DNA of 64,000 nucleotides, from the NCBI RefSeq assembly GCF_000935125.1, contig NZ_JRKI01000010.1, positions 186,001 to 250,000 on the forward strand. The letters run 5' to 3'. The DNA is from Streptomyces natalensis ATCC 27448 (lineage in GTDB: Bacteria > Actinomycetota > Actinomycetes > Streptomycetales > Streptomycetaceae). The notes beneath the pieces were generated by a model, which saw only the letters and a program-made list of their open reading frames with translations, searched no databases and had not been told where the DNA came from. Both the position numbers and the translations under genes were made by a program. This document shows, one piece after another, positions 47,798 to 58,400 of the stretch (positions are counted from its first letter, which is position 1; every line of letters starts with the position of its first letter).

Positions 47798-47832
47798 CCG
47801 CGGCCGGGCCCCCGCCCGCACCGTGTCCGCCG

Positions 47833-48572
47833 TTACCCCCGCTTGCGCGCCGCCCGGACGAACTCGCGGTTCATCCTGGTGATGCTGAACAGCGGTATGC
47901 CCTTGGGGCAGGCCGTGGCGCACTCGCCGGTCAGGGTGCAGCCGCCGAAGCCCTCGGCGTCCATCCGCTCCACCATGTCCAGCACCCGCGACTCACGCTC
48001 GGGCGCGCCCTGCGGCAGGACGCCCAGGTGGTTGACCTTCGCCGAGGTGAACAGCATCGCCGAGCCGTTCGGGCAGGCCGCGACGCAGGCGCCGCAGCCG
48101 ATGCACTCGGCGTGCTCGAAGGCCGTATCGGCGGCCGGCTTGGGCACCGCCGTGGCATGCGCCTCGGGAGCGGCGCCGGTCGGGGCGGTGATGTAGCCGC
48201 CGGACTGGATGATCCGGTCGAAGGCGCCGCGGTCCACCACCAGGTCCTTGACGACCGGGAACGCCGAGGCCCGCCACGGCTCGATGTCGATGGTGTCGCC
48301 GTCGGAGAACGCCCGCATGTGCAGCTGACAGGTCGTGGTCCGCTCCGGGCCGTGCGCCTCGCCGTTGATGACGAGGCTGCACGCACCGCAGATGCCCTCG
48401 CGGCAGTCGTGGTCGAAGGCGACCGGGTCCTCGCCGGAGAGGATCAGCGACTCGTTGAGCGTGTCGAGCATCTCCAGGAAGGACATGTCCTTCGCGATGC
48501 CGTCCACCTCGTAGGTGGACATCGTGCCGTCGGCGTCGGCGTTCTTCTGGCGCCAGACGCGCAGGGTGAGCT

Positions 48573-48576
<4 letters not shown>
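47833..48576 (-). CDS. sdhB: Succinate dehydrogenase/fumarate reductase iron-sulfur subunit SdhB
   Basis: The product is 247 aa with three Fe-S cluster sites: [18 protein letters not shown]...C for [2Fe-2S], [14 protein letters not shown] and the [15 protein letters not shown] region for the [4Fe-4S] and [3Fe-4S] clusters. It passes electrons from SdhA to the quinone site in SdhC. ATG 48,576 overlaps the sdhA stop by ATGA, so it is coupled to it. Confidence 0.95.
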
Positions 48577-50597
<2,021 letters not shown>

Positions 50598-50598
50598 G

Positions 50599-51357
50599 TC
50601 AGCTCACCAATCCGGTCATGACGGCGACGGGTACCGAGATGAAGCCGGCCGTCAGCAGCAGCGCGAGGGCATGGGCGGTGGTCTTCAGAGCCCGGTCGCG
50701 GGCGGCGCTGCCCGCCCCGAGGGTCTGTGCGGCGCTCCAGAAGCCGTGCCGGACGTGCAGGCCCAGCGCGAGCATGGCGACGATGTAGATGACGTCGCCG
50801 TACCAGGTGGAGAAGGTGGCCACGACGTTCGCGTACGGGTGGCCGGGCGCGGCGTGCGGATTCACCGTCAGCGTCGTCAGGTCCAGGATGTGCCAGACGA
50901 TGAACAGGCCGAGGATGATGCCGCCCCAGCGCATGGTGCGGGTGGCGTAACTCGCGCGGCGCCGCCGGGAGAGGGGTGGCGCGAAGCGCCTCCAACGGGG
51001 GTGGCGGCCGGGCGACGGGCGGGCGTATTTGACCGGGCGGGCGGCGATGTCCCGGCGGCTGAGCTGGTACGCGGCCACGGCATGGGTGACGACGGCCGCG
51101 ACCAGCACCACCCGCGCGATCCACAGGAACCACTCGTGGTGCAGGAACGGCTCGCCGATGGTGCGCAGCCAGGCGGCGTAGCCGTCGAAGGTCCCGGCCC
51201 CGAAGAAGATCTTGAGGTTGCCCAGCATGTGGACGACCAGATACAGCAGCATCACGATGCCGCTGACGGCCATCGCCGTTTTCTTGCCGACGGTCGAGCC
51301 CCACAGGAGGCCGGCGAAGGACGGCCGTCGGTCCGTCCGCGTGTCCAGTGCTGCCAT
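50599..51357 (-). CDS. sdhC: Succinate dehydrogenase cytochrome b subunit SdhC with an in-frame basic insertion
   Basis: Single membrane anchor of a B-type SdhCAB enzyme (no sdhD), 252 aa with about five transmembrane helices and haem-ligand His candidates ([51 protein letters not shown]). Between VKYARP and [10 protein letters not shown] sits a strongly basic loop ([20 protein letters not shown]), about 20 residues more than expected, encoded by the hairpin repeat in reverse. ATG 51,357 gives the usual N-terminus [11 protein letters not shown]. An upstream ATG (51,387) is possible. No strong ribosome site is seen. Confidence 0.9.
   Translation of the reverse strand: MAALDTRTDRRPSFAGLLWGSTVGKKTAMAVSGIVMLLYLVVHMLGNLKIFFGAGTFDGYAAWLRTIGEPFLHHEWFLWIARVVLVAAVVTHAVAAYQLSRRDIAARPVKYARPSPGRHPRWRRFAPPLSRRRRASYATRTMRWGGIILGLFIVWHILDLTTLTVNPHAAPGHPYANVVATFSTWYGDVIYIVAMLALGLHVRHGFWSAAQTLGAGSAARDRALKTTAHALALLLTAGFISVPVAVMTGLVS
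50960..51020 (+). repeat. In-frame hairpin insertion inside sdhC (reverse to the gene)
   Basis: GGCGC-GAA-GCGCC (50,978-50,990) is followed on the plus strand by GGGGGTGGCGGCCGGGCGACGGG. It is on the strand opposite to sdhC, unlike the murE and sdhA copies, yet remains in frame. It resembles the other two in the loop, the spacing and the GGGCGACGGG tail. Confidence 0.65.
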
Positions 51358-51416
51358 GAGGCCGACGGTAAGGACGCAGCCCTCCATCAGTCCAAGACAT
51401 GCTCCGGCTCATCTCC

Positions 51417-51431
51417 ATAGCCTGCGCCTAT
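51417..51431. promoter_or_regulatory. LysR-type operator candidate between sdhC and lysR
   Basis: ATAG-N7-CTAT, with a T-N11-A core, lies 21 bases upstream of the lysR start and 60 bases from sdhC. LysR regulators commonly bind such sites at divergent promoters and repress themselves. That it controls sdhCAB is inference from the divergent layout. Confidence 0.5.
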
Positions 51432-51451
51432 CGATGCCTTACATTCGCCTT

Positions 51452-52345
51452 ATGCAGTTGCAGCAGCTCCGCTACTTCACGGCCGTCGCGGACACCCGTC
51501 ACTTCACCCGGGCCGCCGAGCGCGAACACGTCGCGCAGCCCTCCCTCTCCCAGCAAATCCGGTCACTGGAGCGGGAGTTGGGCGCCGAGCTCTTCCATCG
51601 CGCCCGCGGCCACATCACCCTCACCGACGCCGGCGAGACCCTCCTCCCCCTGGCCCGCCGGATCCTCGCCGACACCGAGACCGCCCGCCGCGAGGTCCAG
51701 GAGGTCGCCCAGCTCCGCCGCGGCCGGCTCCGGCTCGGCGCCCCGCCCAGCCTCTGCGCCAGCCTCGTCCCCGACGTCCTGAGCGCCTTCCACGCCACCT
51801 ATCCCGGCGTCGAACTGCTCGTGACCGAGGACGGCTCCCAGGACCTGGTACGCGCCCTGGCCGACGGCGAACTCGACCTCGCCCTGATCATCACCCCGCT
51901 GCCGGTCCAGGCCCCCGCCCTGGCCACCTCCGACCTCCTGCGCGAGGAACTCGTCGTGGTCTCCGCCCCGGACCGGCCCGCGCCCGTCACCGGCCGCCGT
52001 ACCCGCATCCGCGTCGAGGATCTGCGCGGTCGCCCCCTGGCCATGTTCCGCCGCGGCTACGACCTGCGGGAATTCACCACCGCGGCGTGTCGCGCGGCGG
52101 GCTTCGAACCGGCCTTCACCGTCGAGGGCGGCGAGATGGACGCGGTCCTCGGCTTCGTCCGTGCGGGGCTCGGCATCGCCGTCGTTCCGAGCATGGTCGC
52201 CGACCGGTCCGGCCTGCGCGTGACCCGCTTCGCGACGGCCGGTATGCATCGGGTCGTCTCCGTCGCGCACCGCACCGACGTCTCGCCGTCGCGGGCGGCG
52301 CGGGAGCTGGAACGGATCCTCCGAGGGCGGCTTCTCCCCGCGTAG
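51452..52345 (+). CDS. LysR family transcriptional regulator
   Basis: The product is 297 aa. The winged helix-turn-helix at the N-terminus is MQLQQLRYFTAVADTRHFTRAAEREHVAQPSLSQQIRSLERELG. A periplasmic-binding-like effector domain follows (LRLGAPPSLCASLVPDVLSAFHATYPGVELLVTE...). TACATT ends six bases before the ATG, so the transcript is probably leaderless. It is divergent from sdhCAB with about 95 bp between; the effector is unknown. Confidence 0.9.
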   Translation: MQLQQLRYFTAVADTRHFTRAAEREHVAQPSLSQQIRSLERELGAELFHRARGHITLTDAGETLLPLARRILADTETARREVQEVAQLRRGRLRLGAPPSLCASLVPDVLSAFHATYPGVELLVTEDGSQDLVRALADGELDLALIITPLPVQAPALATSDLLREELVVVSAPDRPAPVTGRRTRIRVEDLRGRPLAMFRRGYDLREFTTAACRAAGFEPAFTVEGGEMDAVLGFVRAGLGIAVVPSMVADRSGLRVTRFATAGMHRVVSVAHRTDVSPSRAARELERILRGRLLPA

Positions 52346-52357
52346 CGGGGGGTTTCT

Positions 52358-52790
52358 CCCCACGTTGTCGGCCGTCCCGCCGTCGCGGGTTTCTCCCCAC
52401 GTTGTCGTCTTTCCCGCCGTGGGGTGTTCTCGCCGTTGCTCCCCCAGCTAACGCTGGGAGGTACCCCCAGCGGTGGGCGTGGGTTGTACGGGTGCGGTGC
52501 CACGCCTCCGGACTTCGTCCTGCGGCGCGGCCCCTCCCGTGGGTGGGGGGAAGGGGCCGGTGGGGGCGAGTGCCGTCCGTCCGTTTCCGTATGACTCGAC
52601 GGACATGCGGCACCCGACCGCCCACGTGTACCCCCACTGTTTTTCTCCCACCCCCAACGGGGAGGGGCCGGGCCGCAGGACGAAGTTCGGAGGCCCGGTC
52701 CCGCTGCCGAACAGCCCCGCGCAAGCGGCACCGCCCGCCGCAGGCGCAACGGCGGCAAACCCCTACGGCGGGACGGCCGACAACGTGGGG
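52358..52790. repeat. Inverted-repeat-bounded, repeat-rich element between lysR and a minus-strand gene
   Basis: Perfect 25-bp inverted repeats (52,358-52,382 and 52,766-52,790, beginning CCCCACGTTGTCGG on the left) close the region. A second near-perfect inverted pair (52,504-52,526 with 52,672-52,694; one mismatch in 23) lies inside. CTCCCCACGTTGTCG recurs at ~52,394. The CCCCCAGC...GGGAGGTACCCCCAG dispersed repeat sits at 52,439-52,471. No open frame here has coding character. It abuts the lysR stop and ends one base from the next gene's stop, so it may act as a large bidirectional terminator. Confidence 0.75.
52439..52471 (+). repeat. Copy of the CCCCCAGC...GGGAGGTACCCCCAG dispersed repeat
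   Basis: Plus-strand copy with AGCTAACGCT in the centre. It matches 10,881-10,917 and 25,678-25,714 (both on the minus strand) at the outer blocks. Confidence 0.65.
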
Positions 52791-53423
52791 TCAAATACCG
52801 AGCGCGGCCGCGACGAGGCGGTCCACGGCCTCCTTGTCGCCGTCGAACTGGACGTCGGCCGCACCCTGCCGGCCGAACGCAAACATCGTGAGTTCGCCCG
52901 GGGGGCCGGTGACCGTGACGACGGGGGTGCCGCGGTGGGCCACCGCGGTCTGGCCGTCCGGTCGGCGCAGGACAACGCCCACCGGCGCCTGGCGGCCCAG
53001 GACGCGGGCCATGCGTTCGATGCGGGACCACAGGGCGTCGGCGAAGACGGGGTCCAGTTCCCGTGGGCTCCAGTCCGGCTGGGCGCGGCGTACGTCCTCG
53101 GCATGGACGAAGAACTCCACCGTGTTGGACGCCTCGTCGATCTGCTTGAGGGAGAACGGGGACATGCGGGGCGGACCGGTGCGGATCAATCGGATCAGTT
53201 CGTCGTAGGGCTTGGCGGCGAATTCCGCCTGTACGCGTTCCAGGCGCGCCGCCAGCGACTTGATCAGGAGTCCGCCGGCCGCGTCCGCGCGCCGCTCGCG
53301 GACGACCACATGCGCGGCCAGGTCCCGCGTGGTCCAGTTCGCGCACAGGGTCGGCGCCTCGGGGCCCGCGCTTTCCAACAGATCGGCGAGCAGCAGCCGT
53401 TCACGCTTCGCATGGGTCGACAT
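52791..53423 (-). CDS. TIGR03085-type metal-binding (mycothiol/maleylpyruvate-isomerase-like) protein
   Basis: The product is 210 aa of the DinB/maleylpyruvate isomerase-like superfamily. The N-terminal helix with ANWTTRDLAAHVVVRERRAD carries the conserved His. A second His occurs in FFVHAEDVRRAQPDW, matching the three-His metal site pattern in part. The C-terminus is VTVTGPPGELTMFAFGRQGAADVQFDGDKEAVD, as in TIGR03085 proteins. ATG start. The catalytic activity is unknown. Confidence 0.82.
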   Translation of the reverse strand: MSTHAKRERLLLADLLESAGPEAPTLCANWTTRDLAAHVVVRERRADAAGGLLIKSLAARLERVQAEFAAKPYDELIRLIRTGPPRMSPFSLKQIDEASNTVEFFVHAEDVRRAQPDWSPRELDPVFADALWSRIERMARVLGRQAPVGVVLRRPDGQTAVAHRGTPVVTVTGPPGELTMFAFGRQGAADVQFDGDKEAVDRLVAAALGI

Positions 53424-53469
53424 ACGGTCACCCTACGACCGTGATCCGCCCGCTGCCACGGCGCCACAC

Positions 53470-53601
53470 TCAGCGCGTCAGCACCACCAGCACGCCGCTC
53501 ACCACCAGCGCGGCCAGGAACACCGCCGCCAGCACCCGCAGCGCGACCCGCGCCGCCCGGTCCGGATCCGGCGGCGGGGGCGGCAGGGGCGGCGCAGGCA
53601 T
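53470..53601 (-). CDS. 43-aa small membrane protein (possible)
   Basis: The product starts [20 protein letters not shown] and continues into one hydrophobic helix ([21 protein letters not shown]) ending TR. It has a proline-rich cytoplasmic N-terminus and a single transmembrane segment, the plan of many small Streptomyces membrane proteins. No good ribosome site is visible, and ATG 53,601 is the only sensible start. It fills the gap between two well-supported genes. I am unsure it is expressed. Confidence 0.5.
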   Translation of the reverse strand: MPAPPLPPPPPDPDRAARVALRVLAAVFLAALVVSGVLVVLTR

Positions 53602-53648
53602 ACCGGCAGCATGCCGTACTGGGCGCGCCGCACGGCACAATGGGCCTC

Positions 53649-54014
53649 ATGAACACCCGCGCCACCGCCTCCGCCCTGGACCCCGCCCTCGCCGCCCGCC
53701 TCAAGCGCGGCGCCGACGGTCTGTTCCCCGCCATCGCCCAGCAGTACGACACCGGCGAGGTGCTGATGATGGGGTGGATGGACGACGAGGCGCTGCACCG
53801 CACGCTGACCACCGGGCGGGCCACCTACTGGTCCCGCAGCCGCCAGGAGTACTGGGTCAAGGGCGACACCTCCGGCCATGTGCAGCATGTGAAGTCGGTG
53901 GCCCTGGACTGTGACGCCGACACCGTCCTGGTCAAGGTCGACCAGGTCGGCGCGGCCTGCCACACCGGCGCCCGCACCTGCTTCGACGCGGATGTCCTCC
54001 TCCGGCAGGACTGA
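53649..54014 (+). CDS. hisI: Phosphoribosyl-AMP cyclohydrolase HisI
   Basis: Zn/Mg-dependent enzyme of the third step of histidine synthesis, here monofunctional (no HisE domain), 121 aa. Motifs: [37 protein letters not shown], the metal-binding [27 protein letters not shown] chose ATG 53,649: CACAAT ends seven bases before it, fitting a leaderless transcript. ATG 53,640 is in frame nearby. It lies apart from the his operon, next to trpE. Confidence 0.93.
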   Translation: MNTRATASALDPALAARLKRGADGLFPAIAQQYDTGEVLMMGWMDDEALHRTLTTGRATYWSRSRQEYWVKGDTSGHVQHVKSVALDCDADTVLVKVDQVGAACHTGARTCFDADVLLRQD

Positions 54015-54073
54015 CCGCACGCCCCGGCCGGTCATCAGGCGGACGCGCGCCGCGGGCGGCGCTGATCGCTACT

Positions 54074-54079
54074 AGGATC
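54074..54079 (+). promoter_or_regulatory. Candidate -10 (TAGGAT) for a leaderless trpE mRNA
   Basis: TAGGAT ends seven bases before the trpE ATG at 54,087, which would put the transcript start at the A of ATG or one base before. A leaderless mRNA leaves no room for an attenuator ahead of trpE. Confidence 0.5.
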
Positions 54080-54086
54080 CGACGCC

Positions 54087-55622
54087 ATGACCACGGGAAC
54101 CACCGGCACCGCCACTCCGGACCTCGACACCTTCCGCGCCCTCGCCAAGGACCGCCGGGTCATCCCCGTCACCCGGCGCCTGCTCGCCGACGGCGACACC
54201 CCGGTGGGGCTCTACCGCAAGCTCGCCGCGGAACGCCCCGGCACCTTCTTGCTCGAATCCGCCGAGAACGGCCGTACGTGGTCGCGGTACTCGTTCATCG
54301 GCGTCCGCAGCGCCGCCACCCTCACCACACGGGACGGCCGCGCCCACTGGCTGGGCACCCCGCCCGTCGGCGTGCCCGTCGACGGCGATCCGCTGGCCGT
54401 GCTGCGGGCCACCGTCGAGGCCCTGCACACCCCGCACGACCTGGTCGAGGGCGCGGGCCTGCCGCCGTTCACCGGCGGCATGGTCGGCTACCTCGGCTAC
54501 GACATCGTGCGCCGCCTGGAGAAGATCGGCGACAGTACGCGCGACGATCTGCGGCTGCCCGAGCTGACCATGCTGCTCACCTCCGATCTCGCGGTCCTCG
54601 ACCACTGGAACGGCACGGTGCTGCTGATCGCCAATGCGATCAACCACAATGATCTGGAGACGGGGGTCGACGAGGCGTATGCGGATGCCGTGGCGCGTTT
54701 GGACGCCATGGCCTACGACCTGGCGCGGCCCGCGCCCGCCAGTGCCGCCGCGCTGCCGCCGTCCGAGGTGCCGCCGTACAGCGCCGAGTGGGGCGGGCCC
54801 GCCTTCCAGGACGCCGTCGAGGACATCAAGGAGCGCATCCGGGCCGGTGAGGCGTTCCAGGTGGTGCCCTCGCAGCGGTTCGAAACGCCGGTCACGGCGA
54901 GTGCGTTGGATGTCTACCGGGTGCTGCGGGCCACCAATCCCAGCCCGTACATGTACCTCTTCCGGTTCGAGGGCGAGGACGGTGCGGCCTTCGATGTGGT
55001 GGGGTCCAGCCCCGAGGCGCTGGTGAAGGTCGAGGACGGCCGGGCGATGGTGCATCCGATCGCCGGCACCCGGCCGCGCGGCGCGACCGTCCAGGAGGAC
55101 CAGGCCCTCGCCGACGAGCTGATGGCCGATCCCAAGGAGCGCGCGGAGCATCTGATGCTGGTCGACCTGGGACGCAACGACCTGGGCCGGGTCTGCGAGC
55201 CGGGCAGCGTCGAGGTCGTCGACTTCATGTCCGTCGAGCGCTACAGCCATGTCATGCACATCGTGTCGACGGTGACGGGCACGGTCGCCAAGGGCCGTAC
55301 CGCCTTCGACGTGCTGACAGCCTGCTTCCCGGCGGGCACCCTCTCCGGCGCGCCCAAGCCGCGTGCCATGCAGATCATCGAGGAGCTGGAGCCGACCAAA
55401 CGCGGGCTGTACGGCGGCTGCGTCGGCTATCTCGACTTCGCCGGGGACTCCGACACCGCCATCGCGATCCGTACCGCGCTGCTGCGGGACGGCACCGCCT
55501 ACGTCCAGGCGGGCGCCGGGATCGTCGCCGACTCCGACCCGCTGGCCGAGGACACGGAGTGCCGCAACAAGGCGGCGGCCGTTCTGCGGGCGGTGCACAC
55601 GGCCAATCACCTGGGGAAGTAG
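54087..55622 (+). CDS. trpE: Anthranilate synthase component I TrpE
   Basis: Chorismate-utilising enzyme starting tryptophan synthesis, 511 aa. The N-terminal feedback site [16 protein letters not shown] is followed by the chorismate-binding domain: [66 protein letters not shown] and [21 protein letters not shown]. The encoded C-terminus is NHLGK. The last 62 bases (55,555-55,616) recur with changes at 55,694-55,754, so the gene's end is duplicated. No trpG glutaminase lies in the window. Confidence 0.95.
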   Translation: MTTGTTGTATPDLDTFRALAKDRRVIPVTRRLLADGDTPVGLYRKLAAERPGTFLLESAENGRTWSRYSFIGVRSAATLTTRDGRAHWLGTPPVGVPVDGDPLAVLRATVEALHTPHDLVEGAGLPPFTGGMVGYLGYDIVRRLEKIGDSTRDDLRLPELTMLLTSDLAVLDHWNGTVLLIANAINHNDLETGVDEAYADAVARLDAMAYDLARPAPASAAALPPSEVPPYSAEWGGPAFQDAVEDIKERIRAGEAFQVVPSQRFETPVTASALDVYRVLRATNPSPYMYLFRFEGEDGAAFDVVGSSPEALVKVEDGRAMVHPIAGTRPRGATVQEDQALADELMADPKERAEHLMLVDLGRNDLGRVCEPGSVEVVDFMSVERYSHVMHIVSTVTGTVAKGRTAFDVLTACFPAGTLSGAPKPRAMQIIEELEPTKRGLYGGCVGYLDFAGDSDTAIAIRTALLRDGTAYVQAGAGIVADSDPLAEDTECRNKAAAVLRAVHTANHLGK

Positions 55623-55760
55623 CCCGCTGCGGGTGGTCCACCGGGCGGGACCACCATCGGCTCCTGCCCCGGTCCACCCCGCCGCGGGTTGCCCGGAGTG
55701 CCCAACAAGGCGGCGGCCGTTCTGCGGGCCGTGCACACCGCCAACCACCTGGGCACCTGA
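55623..55760 (+). pseudogene. Duplicated 3' end of trpE separated by a dispersed repeat
   Basis: After the trpE stop come a copy of the ACCATCGGCTCCTGCCCCGG repeat (55,650-55,685) and then a second trpE 3' end. This copy (55,694-55,754) encodes [18 protein letters not shown] and a TGA stop. Differences between the two copies are mostly synonymous, plus one base missing near 55,703. It cannot be translated from trpE because of the earlier stop. Confidence 0.8.
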
Positions 55761-55815
55761 CGCGGCCCACCCCCGCGCGGCGGGTGCCCGGGGGTGGTGC
55801 GCGATAGTGGTACGC

Positions 55816-56487
55816 GTGGAAGCCGTACCCCAGCCCCGTATCGATGCCGCGCCCGCGGACGAGCCCGCGCCCGAGCCCGTGGCGGCCCCGCCCGCGTCCG
55901 GCGGCAGGCGCAGCCTGGCCGTGGCGCTGCTGTCCGGTGCGGCCGGAGCCGGGCTGACGCTGCTCGCCACCGGCCGGACCTGGGCCACCGGCTCCGCGGT
56001 CCTGGCCCAGGGATCGCTGCCGCGCAGCGTGACCGGCAGCGATGTCACCGGCGTACCCGGCGCGCTCGCCGTCGTCGGCCTCGCCGCCCTGGTGGCCGTC
56101 TTCGCGGTGCGCCGGGCCGGCCGGATCGCGGTCGCCGCCCTGCTGACCCTCAGCGGCCTGGGCACCGCCGTCGCCGCCGTGCTCGGCCTCTCCGACACCG
56201 CGGCGCTGCGCGAGAAGGCGTCCACGGCGGTCGGTGTGGCCGGCACCGATGTGCATCACGTCACGTACACCCTGTGGCCCTGGGTGACCGCGGCCGGCGG
56301 CGCGCTGCTCCTGATCGCCGGGCTGCTCGCCCTGCTCCGCGGCCGCCACTGGCCCGCGATGTCGGGGAAGTACGAGCGCACACCGGGCGGCGCCCGCGGT
56401 CCCCGGCGCGCCCAGCCGCCCGCGGACCCGGACCGTCCGGAGGAGATCTGGAAGTCCCTGGACCGCGGCGAGGACCCCACCCGGTAA
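55816..56487 (+). CDS. Trp biosynthesis-associated membrane protein (TIGR02234 type)
   Basis: The product is 223 aa with about four transmembrane segments (ALLSGAAGAGLTLLATGRTWATG, ALAVVGLAALVAVFAV, IAVAALLTLSGLGTAVAAVLG, WVTAAGGALLLIAGLLALLRG). Such proteins adjoin trpE in actinobacteria; their role is unknown. GATAGT ends seven bases before GTG 55,816, again suggesting a leaderless transcript. The C-terminal RGPRRAQPPADPDRPEEIWKSLDRGEDPT is charged and cytoplasmic. Confidence 0.85.
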   Translation: MEAVPQPRIDAAPADEPAPEPVAAPPASGGRRSLAVALLSGAAGAGLTLLATGRTWATGSAVLAQGSLPRSVTGSDVTGVPGALAVVGLAALVAVFAVRRAGRIAVAALLTLSGLGTAVAAVLGLSDTAALREKASTAVGVAGTDVHHVTYTLWPWVTAAGGALLLIAGLLALLRGRHWPAMSGKYERTPGGARGPRRAQPPADPDRPEEIWKSLDRGEDPTR

Positions 56488-56569
56488 CGGTGCCCGCCCC
56501 GGCATCGGTGACAATGGACGACGGTCAACGCGCCCGGACCCCGGCGCGAGAGAGCAACGAGGAGCACTC

Positions 56570-56812
56570 ATGTCGAGCAGTGGCCACGGACACACCCCCG
56601 CCGCCTGGACCGGCGTCATCATCTCGTTCATCGGCTTCTGCGTCGCCGGAGCCTTCATGGTCCTGGAGAACGTGCCCGGCATGGTCGCCGGCTTCGCCCT
56701 GATCGGCCTCGGCGCGGTGGCCGGCGGCATCATGCACATGGCCGGCCTGGGCTCGGTGCCCAAGGGCTCCGCCCGCCCCGTCGCCGCCAAGGCCCAGCCG
56801 CAGGAGAGCTGA
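56570..56812 (+). CDS. HGxxPAAW family small membrane protein
   Basis: 80 aa. The family motif occurs at the N-terminus as HGHTPAAW, followed by two hydrophobic segments (GVIISFIGFCVAGAFMVL; MVAGFALIGLGAVAGGIMH). Found next to trp genes in many actinobacteria; function unknown. AACGAGGAGCACTC precedes the ATG and offers a good ribosome site. Confidence 0.88.
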   Translation: MSSSGHGHTPAAWTGVIISFIGFCVAGAFMVLENVPGMVAGFALIGLGAVAGGIMHMAGLGSVPKGSARPVAAKAQPQES

Positions 56813-56953
56813 CCACCGCTCCCACCCCGGCAGCACCCCGAAGGCGCCGCTTCCCGGCCCGTACGCCCCCTGGGCGCGTACCCGCCGTCCGTGCCCACCC
56901 CGTACGGCGGCCGAGAAGCTGCGCCTTCGCGTATGAGGGCTCACCATGGGCAC

Positions 56954-57388
56954 GTGACCGATCCTGTGGCCGCGGCCCCGAGGACACCTGCACTGCCGCG
57001 CCGGCTCGTGGCGCCGCTGGGCACCGTCACGGCCTTCGCCGCGGCCTTCGCCCTGGTCGGCGCCGTCGATCCGCACGAGCCCGGCCACTACCCCGTCTGC
57101 CCGCTGCGCCACCTCACCGGGCTGTTCTGCCCGGCCTGCGGCGGGCTCCGCAGCGCCTACGCCGTCGCCCACGGCGACCTCGCCGCCGCGCTGCACGCCA
57201 ACGCCCTGGCGGTGGCCGGCTACGCCGTCCTCGCCGCCCACTGCGCCCGCTGGCTGTGCCGGGCCGCCCGCGGCCGCCCGACGGCCGGACCCCGGCCCAG
57301 GCCCGGCCACTGGTGGGCGCTGACCGTCCTGCTGCTGGCCTTCACGGCTGTCCGCAACCTCCCCTTCGGCACCGGGCTCGCACCATGA
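56954..57388 (+). CDS. DUF2752 membrane protein
   Basis: 144 aa. The DUF2752 signature is CPLRHLTGLFCPACGGLRSAYAVAHGDLAAALHANALA, with three Cys and a membrane-proximal stretch. Transmembrane segments lie before and after it (TAFAAAFALVGAV; LTVLLLAFTAVR). GTG 56,954 is preceded by CACCAT at six bases, a possible leaderless promoter. A longer form from GTG 56,891 exists but adds an unlikely charged N-terminus. Function unknown. Confidence 0.82.
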   Translation: MTDPVAAAPRTPALPRRLVAPLGTVTAFAAAFALVGAVDPHEPGHYPVCPLRHLTGLFCPACGGLRSAYAVAHGDLAAALHANALAVAGYAVLAAHCARWLCRAARGRPTAGPRPRPGHWWALTVLLLAFTAVRNLPFGTGLAP

Positions 57389-57575
57389 CCGGGCGGGCGG
57401 TCCCAGGTCACCGGGCACGCGGCGGATGCCCGCCGGATGTCCAGGTGGTGGGACCGCGGTCAACCGGATGCAGGACCTCCGCCCCATGGCGGATACCATC
57501 GGAGTGCCTGATGGGACGGCACCTCGAAGCAGGGGCCACCGTCCGCCCCCACCGCTCTAGAAGGAGGCCGCTCGC

Positions 57576-58385
57576 GTGAGTGCGCTCGACGAGATCATCG
57601 ACGGAGTCCGCGCCGACCTCGCAGAGCGGCAGGCACGCGTCAGCCTCGACGAGCTCAAGGAGCGGGCCCAGAAGGCGCGCCCCGCCAAGGACGGCGTGGC
57701 CGCCCTCAAGGGCGAAAGCGTCACGGTGATCTGCGAGGTCAAGCGCTCCAGCCCCTCCAAGGGCGCGCTCGCCGCGATCGCCGACCCGGCCGCGCTCGCT
57801 GCCGACTACGAAGCGGGTGGCGCCGCGGTCATCTCCGTGCTGACCGAACAGCGCCGCTTCGGCGGCTCGCTGGCCGACCTGGACGCCGTCCGCGCCAAGG
57901 TCGACATCCCCGTCCTGCGCAAGGACTTCATCGTCACCGCCTACCAGCTGTGGGAGGCCCGCGCCCACGGCGCCGACCTCGCGCTGCTGATCGTCTCCGC
58001 GCTGGAGCAGGAGGCCCTGGTCTCGCTGATCGAGCGGGCCGAGTCGATCGGGCTGACGCCGCTGGTCGAGGTGCACGACGAGGAGGAGGTCGCCCGCGCG
58101 GTGGACGCCGGCGCGAAGATCATCGGCGTCAACGCCCGCGATCTGAAGACCCTTGAGGTCGACCGCGGCAACTTCGCCCGGATCGCCCCCGAGATCCCCG
58201 ACCACATCGTCAAGATCGCCGAGTCCGGTGTCCGCGGCCCGCACGATCTGATCGCCTACGCCAACGACGGCGCCGACGCGGTCCTGGTCGGCGAGTCCCT
58301 GGTCACCGGCAAGGACCCGCGGACCGCGGTCGCCGACCTGGTCGCCGCGGGCTCCCACCCGGCGATCCGCCACGGGCGTTCCTGA
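57576..58385 (+). CDS. trpC: Indole-3-glycerol-phosphate synthase TrpC
   Basis: (beta/alpha)8 barrel of 269 aa making indole-glycerol phosphate. Catalytic-site motifs [48 protein letters not shown] and AESGVRG are present. GTG 57,576 has AAGGAGG eight bases upstream. The 187-bp leader contains no run of Trp codons, so I see no classic attenuator. It is a stand-alone TrpC (no TrpF fusion). Confidence 0.97.
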   Translation: MSALDEIIDGVRADLAERQARVSLDELKERAQKARPAKDGVAALKGESVTVICEVKRSSPSKGALAAIADPAALAADYEAGGAAVISVLTEQRRFGGSLADLDAVRAKVDIPVLRKDFIVTAYQLWEARAHGADLALLIVSALEQEALVSLIERAESIGLTPLVEVHDEEEVARAVDAGAKIIGVNARDLKTLEVDRGNFARIAPEIPDHIVKIAESGVRGPHDLIAYANDGADAVLVGESLVTGKDPRTAVADLVAAGSHPAIRHGRS

Positions 58386-58400
58386 GGCCGGACGCCCCCC

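Noticed and set aside
52346..52790. Open frames in both strands of the region after lysR (for example a Pro/Arg-rich product)
   Set aside because: They are read-throughs of inverted repeats without ribosome sites or conserved features.
57389..57575. Possible trpC attenuator/leader peptide
   Set aside because: Short hairpins are present but there is no run of TGG codons and no terminator with a T-tract.
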